Assembly (NCBI RefSeq): GCF_017875395.1 | Contig: NZ_JAGGMO010000005.1 | Span: 105,747-169,746 of the forward strand | From: Methanococcus voltae | GTDB taxonomy: Archaea > AGJL01 > Methanococci > Methanococcales > Methanococcaceae | Length of the DNA stretch: 64,000 nucleotides | Direction: 5' to 3' | In this document: piece after piece, positions 56,119 to 64,000 of the stretch | How positions within the stretch are numbered: the first letter of the stretch is position 1 | Layout of the letters: each line of letters opens with the position of its first letter | The notes under the pieces: model-generated | What the model saw: only the letters and a program-made list of their open reading frames with translations | What the model was told of the DNA's origin: nothing | Databases searched by the model: none | Translations under genes and position numbers: made by a program

Positions 56119-56428
56119 GAAATCACTCTTAAATTATTTTAAATTATTTTAAATTACATTAAATTATCTTAAATTATTTTAAATTACATTAAACTATTTG
56201 AAAATTAGGGTTATATATTATTTTATACACACATATAGCGATACGGATAAATTGACTAATATATGGATTAAAATTAAAAGTAAAATTAAAAGTAAAATAA
56301 ACGATAATAAGCTTATTAAATATTTAAAGAATGTATTTTTATATTTTAAAATATTGAGGAGTATCTCGAGAATTAATCCGTATTAGGGTATTAAATTAGT
56401 AATAAACTAAATAATACACTAAAACAAC
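56119..56428. other. Intergenic region between cca and the UPF0058 gene
   Basis: 310 bases. ATTATTTTAAATTA repeats lie close to the cca start. A 62-codon plus-strand frame at 56198-56386 is lysine/isoleucine rich with no ribosome binding site and is not called. Confidence 0.45.
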
Positions 56429-56785
56429 TTAGTTACGAACTAAACCTTTGGAATCTCCTGCATTTATTTTATGGAGACCGTCTTCAGACGTTGTGCTTAA
56501 CTTATCTGCTGACTTTGTATTTATATATTTAAAAGCATTGTCTGCAAGTCTTTTAGATAGGTTATCAGGGATTGCTTCGTCTTTTTCAGATAAACCTTCT
56601 GCAATACATGCTGCAAGTAAAAATATAGCTGCTCTTTGTTCTGTTTTTAATTTGTGGATGTGGTGAGGTTTTACATCTAATTTTTCATAGATTTCATAGT
56701 ATTCACATTTATTTTGGTCAGGCATTATTTCTTTGAATACATGTACAAAAAATTGATGAAGTTCCATTAGTTGTTCTTTATGCAT
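56429..56785 (-). CDS. UPF0058 family protein
   Basis: 118 residues starting MHKEQLMELHQFFVHVFKEI, the family opening, with KPHHIHKLKTEQRAAIFLLA further in. Histidines in these blocks suggest metal binding, but function is unknown. The last 30 residues are not conserved-looking. The ATG at 56785 follows GGGAGA; the ATG at 56797 overlaps that site. Confidence 0.82.
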   Translation of the reverse strand: MHKEQLMELHQFFVHVFKEIMPDQNKCEYYEIYEKLDVKPHHIHKLKTEQRAAIFLLAACIAEGLSEKDEAIPDNLSKRLADNAFKYINTKSADKLSTTSEDGLHKINAGDSKGLVRN

Positions 56786-57612
56786 ATTTTCTCCCATATA
56801 CTGGTTATTACATTAAATACACGATTAAACTACAATTATCCGAATATAACTCAATATTACATAATGTATACAAGGTACTAGTATAAGATTGTACGATTAT
56901 GTTATTAGGGCATTAAGTTACGTAGGAATAAATCTAACAATCGAATAGATACAAATAAATAATAATTTCTAAATTTATAGTTTTATGCTAGTTTTAACGT
57001 TAATTATAATTTTAAATTAATTTTAAATTAATTAGAATTAAATTTGAATTAATTAGAATTAAACTTAATTTTTATATAAAACTACACTTATATGATTATA
57101 TTTTTATAAGAATAAATAGTTTTTGGGACTATTTTGTCGATTATTTTTCATATGTCCGCTATTTTTCTTATTTTTGACTTATTATTCTAATATTTATTTA
57201 TTTTTTAATAAGTATATTATGTCGTTAATTTTATAAATATATTAGCAATATGTCAACAATATAACTATTCCTATAATTATTTCCCTTTATCATATATAAA
57301 ATAACTGCAAGAATTAATTATATGCACTCGATTGTGATTTAACAGTAAATTAAACTTTATAACGACCATATTAGTTATAATGGGTAAAAGTTTAGTAACT
57401 TTTTTGATTTTTAAATTTTTTTTTAGAATTTTTTACATTTTTGCGAAATTTTGTTAAATTACATCAAATAAATATAAATAATAAGTTTATATACATTTGA
57501 TGTACTTAATATCTCATGATATTTTAAAATTATTAACTTATTATATGTATTAAAATTATTAGCTCTAGATTTATTAAAATTTACTAGGATTTCTAATTAT
57601 TTAGGTGATGGC
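56786..57612. other. Largest gene-free stretch of the window, upstream of hisG
   Basis: About 830 bases between divergent genes. TTAATTAGAATTAAA repeats run at 57010-57070. A TATA-like GTTTATATAC at 57485-57494 could start the hisG transcript near 57515, giving a leader of about 100 bases. I found no reading frame with a ribosome binding site and no GC-rich RNA island. Confidence 0.5.
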
Positions 57613-58494
57613 ATGATATTACTTGCACTACCAAACAAAGGAAGAATTTCAAAACCAGTTAATGAAATATTAGAAAAAGCGGGTTTAAAAATAACCGTTA
57701 GAGGAAGAAGCTTATTTGCAAACACTGTTGACGACGAAATAAAAGTAATGTTTGCGAGAGCGAAAGATATTCCTGAATTTGTAGCCGATGGCGTTGCAGA
57801 CGTTGGAGTTACGGGCTACGATTTAATGTTGGAAAGGGATACTGAAGATAAAATTGATACACTTCTTGATTTTAAATTTGGAAGCGCTAGATTAGTTATC
57901 GCATCCCCAGAAAATTCTGAAATAAACAGTCTTGAAGATATTAAAGACGGAATGAAAATAGCTACGGAATTCCCTTGTTTAACCAGAAAATATTTGGAGA
58001 AAAAGGGTTTAAACCTTGAAATAATCGAGTTAAGTGGTGCTACAGAAATAGCTCCATTTATTGGGATTGCCGATTTAATTTGTGACTTAACATCTACAGG
58101 TACAACCTTAAAATTAAACAGACTTAAGGAAGTTTGTGAAGTAGTTTCATCAACGACGAGACTTGTAGCAAATAAAAACGCTCTTGAAGATGAGGAAAAA
58201 GCTAGAAAAATAAGCGAATTGATGAATGCAATAAGAAGCGTTATGTATGCACAATCTAAAAGGCTTATCATGTTAAACGCGCCAAAAAGTAACGTAGAAG
58301 AAATTATAAAGGTTATTCCAGGTATGAATGGACCTACAATCTCCGAAGTAAAATCATATCAAAATACCGATGTGCCAATGGTTGCAATACAAGCTGTTGT
58401 AGAGGAAAATCAGATATTTACAATCGTTAATCAGTTGGAAAAATTAGATGGAAGAGATATTTTAGTTGTACCAATTGAAAGAATTATAAACTAA
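57613..58494 (+). CDS. hisG: ATP phosphoribosyltransferase, long form
   Basis: 293 residues. First step of histidine synthesis. [55 protein letters not shown] and the phosphoribosyl loop [12 protein letters not shown] are present. A C-terminal HisG_C domain (about 215-290) gives feedback control and removes the need for HisZ. GGTGAT precedes the ATG. Confidence 0.96.
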   Translation: MILLALPNKGRISKPVNEILEKAGLKITVRGRSLFANTVDDEIKVMFARAKDIPEFVADGVADVGVTGYDLMLERDTEDKIDTLLDFKFGSARLVIASPENSEINSLEDIKDGMKIATEFPCLTRKYLEKKGLNLEIIELSGATEIAPFIGIADLICDLTSTGTTLKLNRLKEVCEVVSSTTRLVANKNALEDEEKARKISELMNAIRSVMYAQSKRLIMLNAPKSNVEEIIKVIPGMNGPTISEVKSYQNTDVPMVAIQAVVEENQIFTIVNQLEKLDGRDILVVPIERIIN

Positions 58495-58758
58495 ATTATT
58501 TTTCTATTTTAATATTTTATTGCTGTATTAATATTTTATTACCATTCTAATTATGATATTGTTGGATTGTTGGATTGTTGGATTATTGTACTATTCTTTT
58601 ATTATGTTATTATACGTTAATAAATTAAAATGGATAGATTTATTTAAATTTAAATAGTATAACTTATATAAACGTAAAAACGTATAAAGTGTATAGAATA
58701 ATGAAAATTTAAAATTTATAAAATTTATAAAATTAATATTGATACATTCGGTGGAAAA

Positions 58759-60165
58759 ATGAGCGATGATTTGTCAATGAAATGTGGACTTGAAATTCAC
58801 GTACAAGTGGATACAAATTCAAAATTATTTTGTATGTGCCCTACAAACTACAAAGATGTAGAACCAAACACGAACGTATGTCCTGTATGTATGGGTCATC
58901 CAGGTGCAAAACCAATGCCACCTAACAAAGAAGCAATCGATGTTGCAATTATGGTTGCTAAAATGTTAGGCTGTGAAATGGTTTATGATAAAGATATCTA
59001 TTTCCAAAGGAAACATTACAACTACCCTGATTTACCAAGCGGATATCAAAAAACTTCCGTACCTATTGGAGTAAAAGGTAACTTCTTAGGCGTTGAAATT
59101 ACAGAAGTTCACTTGGAAGAAGACCCTGGGCAATATAAACCTGATTTAGGTACTGTAGACTACAACAGGAGCGGTACTCCATTAGTAGAGATAGTTACCG
59201 AACCAGATATGAAAAGCCCTGAAGAAGCAAGGGAATTCTTAAGACAGTTAATGAGATTGTTTAGATACATTGGTCACCTTAGGGGAGAAGGTACCATGAG
59301 AGCAGATACAAACATATCCATTAATTACAACGGCGTTCAAGGTAAAAGAGTTGAAGTTAAAAACGTTAACTCAATAAAAGGTGTTTTCAAAGTATTAAAG
59401 TATGAAATCATCAGACAAAAGAACGTATTAAGAAGGGGCGGAGAAATTAAAATGGAAACAAGGGCTTTTATGGAAGCTCAGATGATTACAAAGTCCATGA
59501 GAAGCAAGGAAACCGCTGACGATTATAGGTACGTTCCTGACCCGGATATACAACCTATCGTATTAGACCATGGATGGGTTGAGATAGTTAAAGAAAGAAT
59601 GCCTGAAACTCCTATCGACAAGGAAAAAAGATTTGTTGAAGAGTATGGTATTAAAGAAGATGACGCTAAAGTTTTAGTTTCAGACCTTGAACTTGCAGAT
59701 GTGTTTGAAAAAGTAGTTTCACACTTTGGAGCAGATGAAAAAAGCATTGCTTTATCTGTAACATGGATTAGAAACGAATTAAAAAGAGTTCTTACGTACA
59801 ATAAAGTTGATTTCGTAGATAGTGGATTAACAACCGAACAAATCGTTGAGTTAATCGAATCAATCACCAACAAAACCATTAGCCAGAAAATCGGTAAAAG
59901 AATTATCGAATTAATGGTTGAAAACAAGGGTGAAAAGTCACCGAAACAAATTATTGCGGAAGAAGGTCTTACCGTTGTGGGTGACGATAGCGAATTAGAA
60001 CAATTCTGTGAAGAAGCTATTAAAAATAGTACTGTAGCGGTTGAAGATTACAAATCTGGAAACAATAAAGCTCTTAACTCAATTGTTGGGCAAGTTATGA
60101 AATTAACACGTGGTAGGGCAGAACCTGGAAAGGTTGTAAAAATATTGAAATCTAAGTTAGATTAA
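58759..60165 (+). CDS. gatB: Asp/Glu-tRNA amidotransferase subunit B
   Basis: 468 residues. With GatA and GatC it amidates misacylated tRNA. KCGLEIHVQVDTNSKLFC, CPVCMGHPGAKPMPPN, HLEEDPGQYKPDLGTVDYNRSGTPLVEIV and GEGTMRADTNISI are the signature, and the C-terminal tRNA-binding domain (LELADVFEKVV to QVMKLTRGRAEPGKV) is complete. The CMCP and CPVC cysteines can hold zinc. GGTGG precedes the ATG. Confidence 0.96.
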   Translation: MSDDLSMKCGLEIHVQVDTNSKLFCMCPTNYKDVEPNTNVCPVCMGHPGAKPMPPNKEAIDVAIMVAKMLGCEMVYDKDIYFQRKHYNYPDLPSGYQKTSVPIGVKGNFLGVEITEVHLEEDPGQYKPDLGTVDYNRSGTPLVEIVTEPDMKSPEEAREFLRQLMRLFRYIGHLRGEGTMRADTNISINYNGVQGKRVEVKNVNSIKGVFKVLKYEIIRQKNVLRRGGEIKMETRAFMEAQMITKSMRSKETADDYRYVPDPDIQPIVLDHGWVEIVKERMPETPIDKEKRFVEEYGIKEDDAKVLVSDLELADVFEKVVSHFGADEKSIALSVTWIRNELKRVLTYNKVDFVDSGLTTEQIVELIESITNKTISQKIGKRIIELMVENKGEKSPKQIIAEEGLTVVGDDSELEQFCEEAIKNSTVAVEDYKSGNNKALNSIVGQVMKLTRGRAEPGKVVKILKSKLD

Positions 60166-60483
60166 ATTAGATTAATTATCTGCCATTACTATCAATTTTC
60201 ATCTTTTTTTAAAATTTTGTGTAATTGTATAATTATATAGTTGTATAAAAATATAAATACTTCAAACACATATTATTGTCATTAATTTTGGTTTTATTTT
60301 ATACAATAGAAATTTAAAAACTTATTATAATTCTGAATATATTAAACTTAAAAAATACAATATTAAAATATGTAAATAGGTAAATTAATAGATTTAGAAA
60401 TTAAAATAAAAATAACAATAAAAATTAATATTAAGATTAAAAATTAATATTAAAAATGTAACACATGCGTTAATGGTGAAATT
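60166..60483. other. Intergenic region between gatB and mdh
   Basis: 318 AT-rich bases with ATAAAAATTAATATTAAGATTAAA runs near 60420-60455. No gene or structured island is visible. Confidence 0.4.
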
Positions 60484-61428
60484 ATGGAGATATCTGTTAT
60501 AGGGGCTTCCGGTAAAATTGGTTCACAACTATCATTTTTATTGGCACGTGAGAAATACATTAAAAATATTAACCTTGTGGCTCGTGAAAAATCATTGAAT
60601 ATGCTTGAAGGCGTAAAAATGGATATCTATGATGCTTTAGCAGCTTCTGGGCGAGATGCTGAAATAAAAATTCATAGTGATACAGAAATTGAAAATTTAT
60701 GTAACAGTGATATGATAATTGTAACATCCGGGGCTAAACGTAACGGCAATATGTCCCGTTTGGATTTAGCAAAGACTAACGCCAAAATTATAAAAAATTA
60801 TTCAAAAGAGATTGCGAAGCACTGTGATACTAAAATATTTATGGTATCTAATCCGGTAGATGTAATGACATACAAAGCACTAATGGAAAGTGGATACGAT
60901 AAAAGCAAGGTGTTTGGGTTAGGTACGCACTTGGATTCGATGCGTTTTAAGGTGGCAATCGCTAAATTTTTTGATGTCCATATAGATGATGTTAGGGCGA
61001 GGATTGTTGGTGAACATGGCGACAGTATGGTACCGTTGATAAGCTCTGCAGCTATTGGTGGTATCCCAGTGCGTAGATTACCGAATTATGAAAATTTCCC
61101 TTACTATGATATCTTAAATAGTATAAAAACACACGGGAAACGTATAAATGGGTTAAAAAACGGCTCTGAATATGGTCCTGCGTCTGCAATAGTTAATATT
61201 GTTAAATGTATGGCGAACAATGATAGGAGATTATTAACGTTATCCACATTTCTCGAAGATGAAATAGAAGGTATAGAAGGTAATGCCTGTGTAGGAGTAC
61301 CAGTAAAAGTTGGTAAAAAAGGAATCGAAGAAATAATACCAATTAAAATGGAAGATTGGGAATACAACTCGTTTAAAAAATCTGTAGATGTACTTAGGGA
61401 TTACTGCAAATCTGTTGCAGATATCTAA
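60484..61428 (+). CDS. mdh: Malate dehydrogenase (LDH-like family)
   Basis: 314 residues. ISVIGASGKIGSQLSFLLAR (NAD(P) loop), SGAKRNGNMSRLDLAKTNA with the substrate arginine expected in malate enzymes, MVSNPVDVMTYKAL, FGLGTHLDSMRF and IVGEHGDSMVP with the catalytic histidine are present. M. jannaschii MJ0490 is the close relative known to me and uses NADPH. It supports the incomplete reductive citric-acid route. Lactate dehydrogenase is less likely. GGTGA precedes the ATG. Confidence 0.9.
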   Translation: MEISVIGASGKIGSQLSFLLAREKYIKNINLVAREKSLNMLEGVKMDIYDALAASGRDAEIKIHSDTEIENLCNSDMIIVTSGAKRNGNMSRLDLAKTNAKIIKNYSKEIAKHCDTKIFMVSNPVDVMTYKALMESGYDKSKVFGLGTHLDSMRFKVAIAKFFDVHIDDVRARIVGEHGDSMVPLISSAAIGGIPVRRLPNYENFPYYDILNSIKTHGKRINGLKNGSEYGPASAIVNIVKCMANNDRRLLTLSTFLEDEIEGIEGNACVGVPVKVGKKGIEEIIPIKMEDWEYNSFKKSVDVLRDYCKSVADI

Positions 61429-61591
61429 TTTACAGAATATTAACTTAAAAAAGCTAAAAATCAAAAATCAAAAATCAAAAAAGTTAGAATTTATTTTTTA
61501 TTTTATTTTTTATTTACTACTTTATTAATATATTATTATAGTACTATTTTACTTTATTATTTTATTACTACTTTATTATTTTATTATTTTA

Positions 61592-62170
<579 letters not shown>

Positions 62171-62516
62171 TTAATCACCGTTTTAAAAATTTTAAAAATT
62201 TTAAATATCCTCAAATTTAGATATATACGTCATACGACATTTAGTATATCTATTATTTATTCAACCCACTTATATATTTAAATCTCAATATATAAAAGTT
62301 ACCCTAAATTGAATAAAAATTATACCATGTTTTAAAAAATTGTAAAAAATGTTAATTTTAAAAATATAATTTTTTAATTAGGAGATTATATTTGTAAAAA
62401 ACATTTGAAAAATAAAAATAAAAATAAAAATTTTAAATATGTAATATGTATTTTTGTGTTTAAATATATTAATTACTATTTTGGTATACTCGATAAAACT
62501 TTTAAGTTTTATCAAC
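62171..62516. other. Intergenic region between adkA and the surface protein gene
   Basis: 346 AT-rich bases. It carries a likely adkA promoter region (minus-strand TATAAATA-like sequence near 62270-62280) and a hairpin at 62492-62513. No gene is visible. Confidence 0.45.
62492..62513. terminator. Hairpin after the S-layer-type gene
   Basis: GATAAAACTT and AAGTTTTATC form ten-base arms around TT, three bases past the stop codon of the surface-protein gene on the minus strand. It is not followed by a U-tract on that strand, so it may protect or process the mRNA 3' end instead of terminating by itself. Confidence 0.5.
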
Positions 62517-64000
62517 TTAGTTATTTACTACTTTAACGCCTGAAGATGTCCATTCTACATAAATAGGTTCTTCAGGAACTTCTTCAAGTGTTTTAAAGTA
62601 TTCTACGGCAGCTTGTGTACCGAATCTATCTGAACCAGCAAGTAATACAATGTTGTATTCAGTTACTATACCAGTTCCTTCTGACTTAATAGTCATCATT
62701 TGTATGGTACCTTTATTTTCTCCAGGGTTTGAATTTGTAATTGAAACTGGGAATTGGTTCATATATTCTTTTGTTAATGCGTTTGCCAAAGGACCGCCAA
62801 CGATAATTGTATCATCGTCTATTTTAAGACCTTCTGTACATTCGCAAACTGAACTTTTTAATGATTTTGCATAGTCTTTATCGAGATTTGCATAAACTAT
62901 TTTTGAACCTGAAATCATACTACTTGTTGTAATTGAATCTGAGGTACTGTGATGTCTACTTCCCCTATTATTTGATGAACTAGAGGAACCAGATGATGTA
63001 GTAGGTAAGGTTTTCTCAAATTCAACGTCAACTTCAGGGTCTTGTAATAAAGTTAATTCTAACTCTCTAGCACCATCATTATCTAAGAGTTTATACCAAC
63101 CAAATTCTGACTTCTCAGTTGTTATAGCGTGTTTTTTATCGTTAACTTTAATTGATACTCCTTTTACGGTAAAGTCACTTAATGGTATTCTAAATATAAC
63201 ATATCCTTTTTTGGTGGTGTTATTTGCAATAAATTTAAGGTTTGCTGAAACTTTGTTTGAATTTACAGTCATTTCTGAAGTAACGTTTGTAACGTTAAAT
63301 CCATTGTTTAAAACTTTTGCATCAGCCATTGCTTCTTTAATTTTATTTAATGAGTCTTGAGCTTCAGCGGAAGTTTTTAAGGTAGTTTTTAATTCTTTAG
63401 CTTTCTCATTAGACTTTTTAAGTTTTATGATTAGCTCTTTTGAAATATTTGTTGAAACATTTTTCATTACCGGAATTTCTAAAGTTTCATTGTTTAAGTT
63501 AATTGATGTAACATTGAAACCTTCTTCTTCTTCGGTTGTTACGTTACTAATGTTTATTTCATCCCAAACATCAGCACTAATGTTAATGTTTTTTAATGCT
63601 TCTTTAACTGTATCGTTACTTACTAATTTAACTGAGAAGTTATATTCTTCAGTTGTGTTTTCATTTCCTAATGTATCTTTAGCAGTTATTGTAAATAAGT
63701 ATGTACCGTTTGTTAATCCTGCAATAGGGTTGCTTTGATAAACGTTACCTTTAAGGGATAATGTTTCAGCAGGTAATGAAGCTCCATCTACCGGTGTGAT
63801 TATAGCTTTGACTGTATCGATATTTTCATCGTTAACTACCGCTTTAATAATTATATTTTTATCGTCGATGAAAACATGATCGTTTACAGGTCTTACCCCA
63901 CTAAATGTAGGTGCTTCTGCATCTACTACGTAAATAACTTCTTCAGTAGCTTCATTTCCAAGATTGTCTTGAGCTACTACAGTTAAGTTGTTTTTATTTC
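62517..64000 (-). CDS. S-layer-type surface protein, C-terminal part (5' end outside window)
   Basis: About 494 codons remain open to the right edge, with no stop. From the N-terminal side: Ig-like repeat ends (NNLTVVAQDNLGNEATEEVI and later TYLFTITAKDTLGNENTTEE), a PGF-pre-PGF-like segment (NTTKKGYVIFRIPLSDFTVK), then a serine/glycine linker. The methanococcal S-layer C-terminal domain follows, with IIVGGPLANALTKEYMNQFP and LLAGSDRFGTQAAVEYFKTL. Many N-x-S/T sequons suit an AglB-glycosylated wall protein. It is not obviously the classic M. voltae Sla, which I recall without Ig-like repeats, so a second S-layer-like protein is possible. Confidence 0.8.
   Translation of the reverse strand, partial: NKNNLTVVAQDNLGNEATEEVIYVVDAEAPTFSGVRPVNDHVFIDDKNIIIKAVVNDENIDTVKAIITPVDGASLPAETLSLKGNVYQSNPIAGLTNGTYLFTITAKDTLGNENTTEEYNFSVKLVSNDTVKEALKNINISADVWDEINISNVTTEEEEGFNVTSINLNNETLEIPVMKNVSTNISKELIIKLKKSNEKAKELKTTLKTSAEAQDSLNKIKEAMADAKVLNNGFNVTNVTSEMTVNSNKVSANLKFIANNTTKKGYVIFRIPLSDFTVKGVSIKVNDKKHAITTEKSEFGWYKLLDNDGARELELTLLQDPEVDVEFEKTLPTTSSGSSSSSNNRGSRHHSTSDSITTSSMISGSKIVYANLDKDYAKSLKSSVCECTEGLKIDDDTIIVGGPLANALTKEYMNQFPVSITNSNPGENKGTIQMMTIKSEGTGIVTEYNIVLLAGSDRFGTQAAVEYFKTLEEVPEEPIYVEWTSSGVKVVNN

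Noticed and set aside
56198..56386. 62-codon plus-strand frame before the UPF0058 gene
   Set aside because: Repeated KSKIKSKI-type residues from an AT repeat and no start signal.

Overview
The window comes from a very AT-rich methanogenic archaeon of the genus Methanococcus, most likely M. voltae. The partial RadA N-terminus at the left edge and the complete adenylate kinase at 61592-62170 read like the M. voltae proteins as I remember them. The methanogen-specific genes (formylmethanofuran dehydrogenase, F420 and Ehb hydrogenase functions) and the Methanococcus-style GGTGA ribosome binding sites agree with this. The species call rests on memory, not on a search.

Left part (1-16 kb): the start of radA, a 94-bp hairpin-rich element between near-identical direct repeats, three tandem paralogous membrane proteins, cbiT, a solitary XRE-like regulator, a NreA-type repair protein, ftsY, the box C/D RNP pair nop5-flpA, an atypical fdhD, a HEAT-repeat-like protein, a long-tailed histone, a winged-helix regulator and two Ehb hydrogenase membrane subunits.

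Middle part (16-36 kb): aspartate kinase, a NodU-type carbamoyltransferase and citramalate synthase. These are followed by the most unusual locus, a Csx1-like HEPN protein with a decayed CARF region, eight bases ahead of a UPF0114-like membrane protein, with no cas gene or CRISPR array in the window. Next come larB and an endonuclease III-DUF123 fusion, a surface-protein/MacB-type ABC cluster, and a formylmethanofuran dehydrogenase cluster in the order F-G-D-A-C without B, headed by a helix-turn-helix/ferredoxin protein.

Right part (36-64 kb): mostly housekeeping genes. These cover purine synthesis (purS, purC), aryl-CoA ligase with an ACT protein, cofactors (cobS, cofE, ribL), sugar nucleotides (galU), replication and repair (fen), a Nog1-like GTPase, AMMECR1, tRNA maturation (cca), hisG, gatB, mdh and adkA. 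The window ends inside a large S-layer-type surface protein. Two GC-rich islands between genes stand out: a second locus of the hairpin-rich element (40.5-40.8 kb) and a probable box C/D guide RNA (46.5 kb).

Genes are mostly monocistronic or in short runs. Intergenic regions are long, with short tandem AT repeats. I saw no tRNA, rRNA, CRISPR array, transposase or prophage. Many starts were moved a few codons inward from the longest reading frame because a GGTGA-type site lies inside that frame.
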